NCBI GenBank assembly: GCA_031399165.1
Contig: JANNOO010000035.1
Span: forward strand, 97,428 to 161,427
Length of the DNA: 64,000 nucleotides
Direction of reading: 5' to 3'
Source of the DNA: JAKFWI01 sp031399165
Lineage (GTDB): Bacteria; Pseudomonadota; Alphaproteobacteria; Caulobacterales; Aquidulcibacteraceae
The notes below the pieces were generated by a model. That model made no database searches. It was not told the DNA's origin and saw nothing but the letters and a program-made list of their open reading frames with translations. Made by a program: the position numbers and the translations under genes. Below are positions 37,493-44,978 of this stretch, one piece after another (the stretch's first letter is position 1; each line of letters begins with the position of its first letter).

Positions 37493-37502
37493 CAAAAAAA
37501 GG
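37493..37502. repeat. Direct repeat copy 3 (right flank of IS island)
   Basis: CAAAAAAAGG immediately after the right inverted repeat of element 2, followed by GGGGAGCC. Third copy of the duplicated target. Confidence 0.75.
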
Positions 37503-37510
37503 GGGGAGCC

Positions 37511-37588
37511 ATGAACAGCTTTGCATTGCGCGATGGGCCGTCTGGACTTGCTAATGGCCTAGACAAACGCCTGACTAAGTTCCGTTGA
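37511..37588 (+). CDS. Possible 25-codon leader ORF upstream of yceI
   Basis: ATG with a strong GGGGGGAG ribosome site 2-9 bases upstream; the frame reads MNSFALRDGPSGLANGLDKR and stops at a TGA next to the GAGG of yceI. The G-run is partly created by the IS target, so the ribosome site may be accidental. It might be a truncated gene end or a leader peptide; no family is recognised. Confidence 0.3.
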   Translation: MNSFALRDGPSGLANGLDKRLTKFR

Positions 37589-37599
37589 GGATAGATCGC

Positions 37600-38274
37600 A
37601 TGCGTCTAGCGGCGACAGCCCTGGCCTTTGCCGGCCTCTTAACTACTGGCGGTTTGGCAGAGGCTGCGCCTGAAGCCTTCCGCTTCGATACATCCCATAC
37701 GCGTGTGATGTTTTTCACGCTGCACGGATTTGGGGCGAGCCGGCAATTGGGGCTGTTCCGCACCCTTTACGGCAGTTTCGTACTGGATTCGGCCGACCTA
37801 TCGAAGAGCCGGGTCGACGTCGAGCTTGATGCGGCCAGCTTGACCATGTTCGAACCCACCCTCGATGAGCAATTGAAGTCCAAGCTCTTCTTCGATGTCG
37901 CGACCTATCCGCTGATCACCTTCCGGTCGACTGGCGCCCGGCGGACGGGACCATCTACCGGTGTCCTTGTCGGGGATCTGACCATGCACGGGGTGACCCG
38001 GGCGGTGAGCCTGGACGTCACTCTCAATGCGCTGGGGGACCATCCCTTCTACAAGGTAAGGCGGGCTGGCTTCTCGGCCAAAGGGCGCCTGAAGCGTTCT
38101 GATTTTGGGCTTGGCGCCTTCATCCCAAGCGTGGGCGACGATATTCAAATCGAACTAGAGGTCGAGGGTTATCCTCCCGGCTGGCAGGCGCCGGGCGTCA
38201 CACCCGCTCCCGAAAAGGCCAACCTGCCTGCCTGCCCCAAACCTGCTAGCGGTGGCGCGGCCACCAGCTGCTGA
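37600..38274 (+). CDS. YceI family periplasmic lipocalin-like protein
   Basis: 224 residues from the ATG at 37600 with GAGG 11 bases upstream; the TTG at 37585 is a weaker in-frame start. The signal peptide ends near LAEA-AP. Family markers are FRFDTSHTRVMFFTLHGFG, KLFFDVATYPLITFRST and LVGDLTMHGVTRAVSLDVT, the YceI eight-stranded barrel that binds isoprenoid-like lipids. A Cys-containing tail (ACPKP to the final SC) is unusual. The IS island ends about 100 bp upstream, so the native promoter has probably been displaced. Confidence 0.93.
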   Translation: MRLAATALAFAGLLTTGGLAEAAPEAFRFDTSHTRVMFFTLHGFGASRQLGLFRTLYGSFVLDSADLSKSRVDVELDAASLTMFEPTLDEQLKSKLFFDVATYPLITFRSTGARRTGPSTGVLVGDLTMHGVTRAVSLDVTLNALGDHPFYKVRRAGFSAKGRLKRSDFGLGAFIPSVGDDIQIELEVEGYPPGWQAPGVTPAPEKANLPACPKPASGGAATSC

Positions 38275-38402
38275 CGCCGAGTTGGGAAGTTCCGCGCATC
38301 AAGGGCCGCGGGCAACTTCGACATAGGTGTTGGACGAATAATAATTGCAGTTGATGTGTTAAACCCAAGGCAGTTTCGTTGGCCTTAGCGATCAGAAACA
38401 GA

Positions 38403-38478
38403 TGGCGACGCGGGAGGGAATCGAACCCCCGACCTTGTCCTTAGGACGGACCTGCTCTTCCTGCTGAGCTACCGCGCC
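38403..38478 (-). tRNA. tRNA-Arg (anticodon CCT)
   Basis: 76 nt including an encoded CCA. The cloverleaf is complete: acceptor GGCGCGG / CCGCGTC with one G-T, D-arm GCTC...GAGC, anticodon arm GGTCC-GTCCTAA-GGACA with anticodon CCT after T33, and T-arm GGGGG-TTCGATT-CCCTC. It sits in the gap between yceI and the peroxiredoxin gene. A decoder of the rare AGG codon is normally single-copy. Confidence 0.95.
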
Positions 38479-38508
38479 AGCGGGCGCTTTATGGCCGAAG
38501 CCGCCAGA

Positions 38509-39024
38509 TCAATCCAGCATCACAGAATCGGAGCCGGTGCAGGAAAGGTCGAGAATGTTGTCCTCTACCCGCAACTTCTCAATCACGGCGCCGTTAAGCG
38601 TCATAACGTAACGCTGCGAGCGTTCGCCGAGGAACAGGCTGTCGCCGCGCGCGGACAAGCCCAGCGCGCGGGTGAACGCCAGATTGCCATCAGACAGGAA
38701 GCGCACGGCGCCGCCAGGATCGAGGTCCTGCGCCCAGCGCGCCAGCGTCCACGGGTCGTTCGGCGCGATGCAGGCAATCAGCCCAAAACCGGCGGCGCGC
38801 AGCTTCGGCGCGTTGGCGATGAAATCTGGCAGGTGCTGCTTGGTGCACATCGGCGTGAATGCGCCGGGCACGCCGATCACTACGGCGCGCACGCCCAGGA
38901 ACAACGTCTCCGTTCGCACGGTCGCGATTTCGTCGCCGTACAATTCGCCGAGCGGCGCATCCGGCACGCGACGGCCGGCGCGCGCGGGTTGAAAGCGGTC
39001 TGTACTGATCGGCGAAGTTTGCAT
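38509..39024 (-). CDS. Prx5-type peroxiredoxin / thioredoxin-dependent hydroperoxidase
   Basis: 171 residues. The peroxidatic Cys is in VPGAFTPMCTKQHLPDF (about Cys60), the PxxxT/S-xx-C signature of Prx5. The IACIAPNDPWTLARWAQDLDPGG segment fits the family; a second Cys appears near the C-terminus in DLSCTGSD and may act as resolving Cys. It reduces peroxides using thiol donors in the cytoplasm. Single gene between the tRNA and a divergent nuclease-like lipoprotein. Confidence 0.92.
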   Translation of the reverse strand: MQTSPISTDRFQPARAGRRVPDAPLGELYGDEIATVRTETLFLGVRAVVIGVPGAFTPMCTKQHLPDFIANAPKLRAAGFGLIACIAPNDPWTLARWAQDLDPGGAVRFLSDGNLAFTRALGLSARGDSLFLGERSQRYVMTLNGAVIEKLRVEDNILDLSCTGSDSVMLD

Positions 39025-39147
39025 GTCGCACCACCTAACCGGAGGCGCTTAAGATTGGCTGAAATGGCTGCCGAAGAAGGCTAGACCGTTTGGACTAGTC
39101 AAAACGCAACCTCCGCGCCAATGTACGTAAGGCTGATGGGGTCATGC

Positions 39148-39942
39148 ATGCGTGGCGGATTTCTGTGCGCTGTGATGGCGCTTCTGCTGTGCGCGTGCGG
39201 GCCCAACATTAAGGATTTGCAGGCCGGCGAAACCGGCAAGGCCGCGGCGGTGAGCGATGGCGATACACTGACGCTAGACAGCGGACTGAAGGTGCAGCTC
39301 ACCGGCATCATCGCGCCGCGCCGCGGTTTCCGCGAGCGGCCTGACGAACCGAAGGCCAAGGAAGCCCGCCAGACGCTCGAAAAGATCGCGCTCGGCCGCG
39401 AGGTGCAGCTGGCCTATGGCGGCGAAAAGCGTTTGGCCGCCTCCGCGACTGCAACGGAACTGGCGCTGGCGCAGGTGTTCGTGAAAAGCGAAGGCGGACG
39501 CTGGATCTGGGCGCAGGAGGCGATGCTGCGCGAAGGCATGGCGCGCGCCCGGCCCTGGAAAGACAATCACGCCCGTTATGCGGCGCTGTATGCGGCGGAA
39601 GATATTGCACGCAAAGCGAAGAAAGGCATCTGGGCCGACAAGGCTTACGCGATCCGCAAAGCCGAAACGATCAAGCCGGACGAAGGCGGCTTTCAACTCG
39701 TCGAAGGCGTGGTGCGCAGCGTTGGACAGACCGAGAAGAAGCGTTATCTCAACTTTGGCGACGATTACAGAACCGATTTCACCGTCTCGATCGACACCGA
39801 GGCGCTGGCGAACTGGAAGGCCGGCGAAGTTCCGCTCGACAGCCTCGAAAACAAACGCGTCCGCGTGCGCGGCTTCGTTTACGACAGCGGCGGCCCGCTG
39901 ATCAGGGTGGATCATCCGCAAGCGATTGAGGTGCTAAACTGA
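39148..39942 (+). CDS. Thermonuclease-like (SNase fold) lipoprotein
   Basis: 264 residues from the ATG at 39148, chosen because the lipoprotein signal MRGGFLCAVMALLLCAC follows directly; an ATG at 39121 is in frame. Lipidated Cys17 (LCAC). Residues 35-170 resemble SNase (AVSDGDTLTLDSGLKVQLTGI, then AREGMARARP-type segment), though the second catalytic Arg region is altered (GIIAPRRGF). A C-terminal beta-rich part (EGVVRSVGQTEKKRYLNFGDDYRTDF) resembles OB-like extensions seen in such proteins. Nuclease activity is uncertain. Confidence 0.75.
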   Translation: MRGGFLCAVMALLLCACGPNIKDLQAGETGKAAAVSDGDTLTLDSGLKVQLTGIIAPRRGFRERPDEPKAKEARQTLEKIALGREVQLAYGGEKRLAASATATELALAQVFVKSEGGRWIWAQEAMLREGMARARPWKDNHARYAALYAAEDIARKAKKGIWADKAYAIRKAETIKPDEGGFQLVEGVVRSVGQTEKKRYLNFGDDYRTDFTVSIDTEALANWKAGEVPLDSLENKRVRVRGFVYDSGGPLIRVDHPQAIEVLN

Positions 39943-39977
39943 CGCCCCTCACTACTTGAACGTTTTTGGAGCCTCAG

Positions 39978-40298
39978 ATGGGATGGATTTTCCTGCTGCT
40001 TGCCGGCGGTCTTGAGGTCGCCTTCACAACCACACTCAGATTGCTGCTTAAGTCTCCCAATAGCATATTGTTGAACTCGGTTTTCGTGGTGCTGGTTATC
40101 GCCAGCTTCGCCTGCTTACAGCAGGCAATGCGCACAGTGCCCATCGGAACCGGCTATGCTGTCTGGACGGGAATAGGAGCGGTCGGCACCGTGATCGTCG
40201 GCGGGCTGTTTTTCGGCGAGAGCCTCCCTCCAATTCGTCTGGCGCTTATCGGACTGGTCGTCGTGGGAGTGGCGGGGCTTAAACTTATCGAAACCTAG
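39978..40298 (+). CDS. SMR family transporter (SugE/Gdx-like)
   Basis: 106 residues with four membrane helices, ATG at 39978 after GGAGCC. The invariant Glu is in LLLAGGLEVAFTTTL (Glu13). IGTGYAVWTGIGAVGTVIVGGLFFGES is the SMR core; the combination is closer to SugE/Gdx than EmrE. SMR proteins exchange protons for small cations (guanidinium in Gdx, quaternary ammonium in Qac). No guanidine riboswitch is seen in the 35-bp gap upstream, so the subtype is tentative. Confidence 0.85.
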   Translation: MGWIFLLLAGGLEVAFTTTLRLLLKSPNSILLNSVFVVLVIASFACLQQAMRTVPIGTGYAVWTGIGAVGTVIVGGLFFGESLPPIRLALIGLVVVGVAGLKLIET

Positions 40299-40376
40299 CG
40301 CCTGTCGATAGGAATGCACCTGCGGAAGACTGATGACGGCCCCCGGGTTCAGAGGGGCAAAAGGCGCAAATGAAAA

Positions 40377-40410
40377 GGGCCGGGCTTTCGCCCGGCCCCC
40401 TTCTCTTTTT
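40377..40410. terminator. Strong intrinsic terminator after the SMR gene / carD
   Basis: GGGCCGGGC and GCCCGGCCC form a perfect 9-bp stem around TTTC, followed by CCTTCTCTTTTT on the plus strand; A-rich bases left of the stem give TTTT on the minus strand. It lies between the convergent SMR and carD genes and serves both. Confidence 0.9.
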
Positions 40411-40438
40411 GTGTACGGAGCCAGTCCGAGGCCTAGCC

Positions 40439-40987
40439 TCACGCAGCGGCGGACGACGCAGCAGCCGCATCGGCGCGCGCGCGCTTGGCGGCGAGCGAGA
40501 CCGAGAGCTTCTCCATCGCCTTGTCTCGATCGATCTTTTCCACGGCCGCCAACTCGCGGGCCATCCGGTCCAGCGCGCTCTCGTAGAGCTGACGCTCGGA
40601 ATAGGATTGCTCCGGCTGATCGGAGGCGCGGTGAAGATCGCGAACCACTTCGGCGATCGAAATCAGATCGCCCGAATTGATCTTCGCTTCGTATTCCTGC
40701 GCGCGGCGCGACCACATCGTGCGCTTGATGCGCGCGCGGCCGGTCAGCGTCTTGAGCGCATCTTCGAGTATCTTGGAGGAAGCCAGCGCCCGCATGCCGC
40801 AGGATTTGGCCTTCGCCGTCGGGACGCGCAGGGTCATCTTGTCCTGCTCAAAGGAGATCACGAAGACCTCCAGCTTATGACCCGCCACCATCTGCTTTTC
40901 GATCCCGGTGACCCGGCCCACGCCATGAGCGGGGTAAACGATGTGGTCGCCAGGCTTGAAGCCGGCAGCTTTGGTCTCAGCTGTCAT
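40439..40987 (-). CDS. CarD family transcriptional regulator
   Basis: 182 residues. The N-terminal CarD/CdnL RNA-polymerase interaction domain is FKPGDHIVYPAHGVGRVTGIEKQMV (about residues 12-70), and the helical C-terminal half (WSRRAQEYEAKINSGDLISIAEVVRDLHR) is the promoter-contacting domain. CarD-type proteins stabilise open complexes at rRNA and other promoters. Basic Ala-rich tail. The gene is preceded by an approx. 200-bp gap shared with fdxA on the same strand. Confidence 0.93.
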   Translation of the reverse strand: MTAETKAAGFKPGDHIVYPAHGVGRVTGIEKQMVAGHKLEVFVISFEQDKMTLRVPTAKAKSCGMRALASSKILEDALKTLTGRARIKRTMWSRRAQEYEAKINSGDLISIAEVVRDLHRASDQPEQSYSERQLYESALDRMARELAAVEKIDRDKAMEKLSVSLAAKRARADAAAASSAAA

Positions 40988-41092
40988 GAACAGTTCCCTT
41001 AGTTAAACACCAACACCCGCGCGCCTTTGCTCCGGAATCTGGAGCGCAGCACATAGCCGCGAGTTTCTCTCGCGTTTGTTCATTCGTGACTT

Positions 41093-41110
41093 ACGGGCAA
41101 AATCGCCCGT
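41093..41110. terminator. Hairpin in the fdxA-carD gap
   Basis: ACGGGC and GCCCGT form a 6-bp stem with an AAAATC loop. It would end fdxA transcription on the minus strand, but no T-run follows. The rest of the 203-bp gap (40988-41190) shows no gene. Confidence 0.45.
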
Positions 41111-41190
41111 GGCGCATTCAAAGCACTACGGTAATGTGACAAGCATACCATCAATGGACGCAAAATGGAAGCGCTCACACGAGGGTGCGG

Positions 41191-41532
41191 CTAGTCGCCC
41201 GTGCCAGGTTTTGGGCTGAAATATTTCTCGAACTTGCCTTTTTCGTCTTTGAAGTCTGCATTGTCGGCGGGCGCTTCGCCCTTATGGGTAATATTCGGCC
41301 AGGTCTTCGAATATTCGGTGTTGATCTTCAGCCATTTACCATCTGGCTCGTCAGACAAGTCAGCCTTGATGGCGTCCACGGGACATTCCGGCTCGCACAC
41401 GCCGCAATCAATGCACTCATCAGGGTGGATGACGAGCATGTTTTCGCCTTCGTAGAAGCAGTCCACCGGACAGACTTCGACGCAATCCATCAATTTGCAC
41501 CTCACGCAAGCGTCGGTGACGATGTAAGTCAT
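41191..41532 (-). CDS. fdxA: 7Fe-8S / 2[4Fe-4S] ferredoxin FdxA
   Basis: 113 residues. The first cluster region is CVRCKLMDCVEVCPVDCFYEG and the second CIDCGVCEPECPVDAI, giving the Cys pattern of FdxA with one [3Fe-4S] and one [4Fe-4S] cluster. The acidic C-terminal extension (WLKINTEYSKTWPNITHK) is characteristic of alphaproteobacterial FdxA. It is a low-potential electron carrier. Located between carD and the S4 protein, an arrangement typical of the order. Confidence 0.96.
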   Translation of the reverse strand: MTYIVTDACVRCKLMDCVEVCPVDCFYEGENMLVIHPDECIDCGVCEPECPVDAIKADLSDEPDGKWLKINTEYSKTWPNITHKGEAPADNADFKDEKGKFEKYFSPKPGTGD

Positions 41533-41553
41533 ATAGCGGCTCTTCTCCTTATT

Positions 41554-41874
41554 TTAGTCCGTTTGGCGGGCCTGGTGGCCGCCGTCAAGCGCGTCTTCGG
41601 CTGTGGCGTAGAGCAGGCGCGCCTCGCTTGCAGGCCCACGCCGCGCGCCGAGCCCTAGCACTTGAACCGTGTAAAACTTGTCATTCCGCCTGATCGTCAG
41701 CCCGTCGCCGAGGCGAATTTGCGCCGATGGCTTCGCCAGTGTGCGGCTTTCCGCGCCGCGCGCCAACCGCGCCGCACCGTCCTCAACCGCCCGTGCAGCC
41801 AGCGCCCTCGTTTTGAAGAATCGCGCCCGCCACATCCAGACATCGACCCGAACAGATTCGCCGGTCCCACTCAT
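41554..41874 (-). CDS. RNA-binding S4 domain protein (Hsp15-like)
   Basis: 106 residues. The S4 domain is at residues 8-60 (VRVDVWMWRARFFKTRALAARAVEDG), followed by a short basic tail. Hsp15-like S4 proteins bind 50S subunits with stalled nascent chains. It lies 9 bp downstream of the helicase gene and 20 bp upstream of fdxA, all on the minus strand, so the helicase, S4 protein and fdxA are probably one operon. Confidence 0.9.
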   Translation of the reverse strand: MSGTGESVRVDVWMWRARFFKTRALAARAVEDGAARLARGAESRTLAKPSAQIRLGDGLTIRRNDKFYTVQVLGLGARRGPASEARLLYATAEDALDGGHQARQTD

Positions 41875-41883
41875 TCGCCCGCT

Positions 41884-44349
41884 TTATCCATTTTGCGCCT
41901 TTCGCGCCGCCATGAGATCGGCAAGGCCGCCGAACGCGTTCTCCGGGCCATCGCCTTGGGGCCGCGGACGCTGCACGCTCGGGAAGCGCCAGCGCTCACC
42001 GGCCTCCCCGCCGGTGCGGCGATAACCAAGCGCCTTGAGCGCGGCGGCTAGATCGCTCAGATCGCCGCCGATGAGCCGCGCCCAATCCGGATTGAGTGCG
42101 AAATCGCGTGACGACTGCGCGCTCTTGCGCGCCGCGCCAGCCAGCCGCTCAACCATTTCGATACGGATGGCGCGCGCACCGCAGGGCCGGAAACCGGCGG
42201 CGGCGTAATCGGCCCAAACCAAAGCCGGATCGAGCGGCGCCGAAAGCGCGCGCCGCGATGGACGAAACCGCGCCGGCCCCAGAGCCGCGCGCAGATTCAG
42301 CGCGCGCGACCGCCCCAGCGCTGGCGCGTATATTGTGTGGCGTCCAAACCGCACGCCGAGCGCGGCAAGCGCCGCGCGATCGGATCGCAAGACATTCGGC
42401 GCCTCGCGCCGGTCGATCGCGCCGCCGGATTCAAACAGGCGAAACGCCAGCCCCTTGGCCGCGCCTGACAAGGCCGGATCGCGCGCGGCGCCCTCCAGGC
42501 GCACAAGCGGCCAAAGCTCGCGCGCGATCTCGTCAGCCAGCCAGGCTTCGGCCCGCGCCATGGCGCGGCGCAGATCGAGCGGATTGGCGGCCTCGCCGCC
42601 GAGCGGCTGGATTTGCGGGCGCAGTAGCAGCGCGCCGGGCGTGATTTTCGCGATGAGCGCGCCGGCAAGGCGCACGCCGTTCCGGTCGAGCGAGAAATCC
42701 GCATCTTCAGCGGACGCGATGGCGGCGAGACGCCGCGATACTTCCGGCGCAAGCGCACGCAGGGCGGCGTGGCGCACCGCCCTGCCCTCACGGCCGAGCG
42801 CGCCGGGATCAGGTTTGAAGTCCAGCCCCTCAAGCCGGCCGACATAATGACCTTCTACTGAAACAGCACCGTCGCGCGAGACGGCCGCTTCCAGATCGTT
42901 GCGCGAGAGGCCGCGCATGAGGGCGCTGGTGCGACGGTCTATAAAGCGCTGCGTCAGTAGTGCGTGCAGCCCGTCGCTCAGCTTGTCCTCTATCGCGCGC
43001 GTGCGCTCGCGCCATTCGGCGGCGTTTTCCAGCCAGTCGCCGCGATTGGCGACGTAGCTCCAGGTGCGCATGTGCGCGAGCCGCGCCTGCAACGCGTCGA
43101 TATCGCCCTCGAAGCGGTCGAGCTTATCCACTTCGCGCTCTATCCAGCGGCGCGGAATCGGGCCATCGAGCAGATAGCGCGCCATCGCGCCGACAAGGCG
43201 GGCGTGCTCTTCCAGCGTCACCTTGCGGAAATCCGGCGTGAGGCAGACATCCCAGAGCCGCTTTACGCTTTTCGCCCCGCGCACACGATCGGCGATCTCG
43301 GGGTCGAGCGCCACGCGCCGCAGCGTTTCTTCGTCCACCGCCGCGCGCACGCGCATCAGGCCGGGCCGGTCCGGCGGTTGCATCAAGGTGCGCTGCAGCG
43401 CTTCGATGCTGGAGAAATCGAGAGCGGGATTGCGCCATTCGATCGCCACCACCGGCTCGAATTCGTGATTCTGCACGCGGGCGATGGTTTCTTCATCAAG
43501 CGGCGCGCAATCGCCGGTTTCGCCGAACGTGCCGTCATTGCGAAAGCGGCCAGCGCGGCCGGCGATCTGCGCGATCTCGTCTGGCCGCAAAACGCGCTGG
43601 CGATGGCCGTCGAACTTGGCGCGAGAGGCGAACGCGACGTGATCGACATCAAGGTTGAGCCCCATGCCGATCGCGTCCGTCGCGACCAGGAAATCCACTT
43701 CGCCGGATTGATAAAGCTCGGCCTGCGCATTGCGCGTGCGCGGGCTGAGCGCGCCCATCACCACAGCCGCGCCGCCGCGCTGGCGGCGGATCAGCTCGGC
43801 GATGGCGTAAACCTCCTCCGCCGAAAACGCGACGATGGCCGTGCGCTTGGGCAGTTTGGTGATCTTGCGCTGGCCTGAATAGGAGAGCGTGGAAAACCGC
43901 TCGCGCTGTTCGATCCGCACGTCGGGTAAAAGCCGCTTCAGCAGAGGGCGCATCACGTCCGAGCCGAGCAGCATGGTCTCGCCGGTTCCGCGCGAGCGCA
44001 GGATGCGATCGGTAAAGACGTGGCCGCGGTCCGGATCCTGGGCGAGCTGGATTTCGTCGATCGCCAGGAACGCCGTGCGCTTATCGGCGGGCATCGCCTC
44101 GGCAGTGCAGATGAAGTAGCGGGCGCTGTCGGGCGCGATGCGCTCCTCTCCCGTCAGCAGGGCGGCGGCGCGCGCGCCCTTGGCGGCGACGACCTTGTCG
44201 TAGACCTCGCGGGCCAGCAGACGCAGCGGCAGCCCGATGATCCCATCGGCATGAGCCAGCATTCGCTCAATCGCCAGATGGGTTTTGCCGGTATTGGTCG
44301 GCCCGAGAACGGCGATGGGAGGGGCAGGATCGCGCACGCCTGTGCTCAT
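41884..44349 (-). CDS. Suv3-type DEAD/H RNA helicase
   Basis: 821 residues from the ATG at 44349; nine further upstream codons are in frame. Helicase motif I is GPTNTGKTH, motif II is DEIQLAQD, and RAGRFRNDG is motif VI. Residues 480-821 are Arg/Ala-rich and correspond to the Suv3 C-terminal region. Suv3-like helicases work in RNA turnover with PNPase. In Caulobacterales this gene is a long-standing neighbour of rpmB and an S4 protein. A CtrA-like site is in the 332-bp region upstream. Confidence 0.9.
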   Translation of the reverse strand: MSTGVRDPAPPIAVLGPTNTGKTHLAIERMLAHADGIIGLPLRLLAREVYDKVVAAKGARAAALLTGEERIAPDSARYFICTAEAMPADKRTAFLAIDEIQLAQDPDRGHVFTDRILRSRGTGETMLLGSDVMRPLLKRLLPDVRIEQRERFSTLSYSGQRKITKLPKRTAIVAFSAEEVYAIAELIRRQRGGAAVVMGALSPRTRNAQAELYQSGEVDFLVATDAIGMGLNLDVDHVAFASRAKFDGHRQRVLRPDEIAQIAGRAGRFRNDGTFGETGDCAPLDEETIARVQNHEFEPVVAIEWRNPALDFSSIEALQRTLMQPPDRPGLMRVRAAVDEETLRRVALDPEIADRVRGAKSVKRLWDVCLTPDFRKVTLEEHARLVGAMARYLLDGPIPRRWIEREVDKLDRFEGDIDALQARLAHMRTWSYVANRGDWLENAAEWRERTRAIEDKLSDGLHALLTQRFIDRRTSALMRGLSRNDLEAAVSRDGAVSVEGHYVGRLEGLDFKPDPGALGREGRAVRHAALRALAPEVSRRLAAIASAEDADFSLDRNGVRLAGALIAKITPGALLLRPQIQPLGGEAANPLDLRRAMARAEAWLADEIARELWPLVRLEGAARDPALSGAAKGLAFRLFESGGAIDRREAPNVLRSDRAALAALGVRFGRHTIYAPALGRSRALNLRAALGPARFRPSRRALSAPLDPALVWADYAAAGFRPCGARAIRIEMVERLAGAARKSAQSSRDFALNPDWARLIGGDLSDLAAALKALGYRRTGGEAGERWRFPSVQRPRPQGDGPENAFGGLADLMAARKAQNG

Positions 44350-44681
44350 CGCTCTCCATCCATGGGCTCGTTTCACTTATGTCGGAACGCGATGAAGACT
44401 CTGCAAGCGCTGGGCAACCGTTAGGATTCAGCCGCTGTTCTAATTCTCCTCAAATGAGAAAGAACCCGGAACGAATCATCGACGAATCACTTACCTTGCC
44501 GTGTTCCTGTTTTGGTCCAATCTAGACTTAGTGGTTAACCACTTATTAACCACTAATTCCTGATCTCCGATTAACCATAAAATGAAACAGGAAATGGCTC
44601 ACAGTTGTACTAGCGCTTGACCCGCGCGGGGCGCTCCCCTAATCGTCCGCGCTTCAATTTTCCGCGTTTCGAGAGCCCACA
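44350..44681. other. Divergent regulatory region between helicase and rpmB genes
   Basis: 332 bp without a gene. It is markedly A/T-richer than its surroundings. It holds the 14-bp palindrome AGTGGTTAACCACT (44530-44543), the CtrA-like site described separately, a TTAACCAT half-site near 44571, and GANTC sites at 44425, 44473 and 44484. A GCGCTTGACC block just before rpmB may be a -35 region. Confidence 0.6.
44535..44549. promoter_or_regulatory. Consensus CtrA binding site (TTAA-N7-TTAA)
   Basis: TTAACCACTTATTAACC contains TTAA, seven bases, TTAA exactly as in the Caulobacter CtrA consensus. It partly overlaps a 14-bp palindrome. Three GANTC (CcrM) motifs lie within 110 bp. This suggests cell-cycle control of the helicase or rpmB promoter. 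Confidence 0.65.
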
Positions 44682-44978
44682 ATGTCCCGCCGCTGCGAAC
44701 TGACTGGCACTGATCGCCAAGTTGGCCATTTGGTCAGCCATTCCAACATCAAGACCAAGCGCACGTTCCAGCCGAACCTGGTGAAGGTTTCGCTGCAGAG
44801 CGAGACGCTGAACAGAAGCTTCCGCCTGCGCATCACGGCCGCGGCGCTGCGCTCGGTCGATCATGTTGGCGGGCTGGACGCTTTCCTTACGAAAGCTTCT
44901 GAAGATCAGCTGTCGGTCCGCGCCGCTAAAATCCGCCGCGATCTCAAGAAAAAGCTGAACGACAAGAAGGCCGCCTAA
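44682..44978 (+). CDS. rpmB: 50S ribosomal protein L28
   Basis: 98 residues. The N-terminus MSRRCELTGT and the segment GHLVSHSNIKTKRTFQPNL are conserved L28 motifs, followed by LRITAAALRSVDHVGGLDAFL. L28 is part of the large subunit. The 3' end overlaps by 4 bp the stop of the convergent phytase-like lipoprotein gene. Confidence 0.98.
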   Translation: MSRRCELTGTDRQVGHLVSHSNIKTKRTFQPNLVKVSLQSETLNRSFRLRITAAALRSVDHVGGLDAFLTKASEDQLSVRAAKIRRDLKKKLNDKKAA

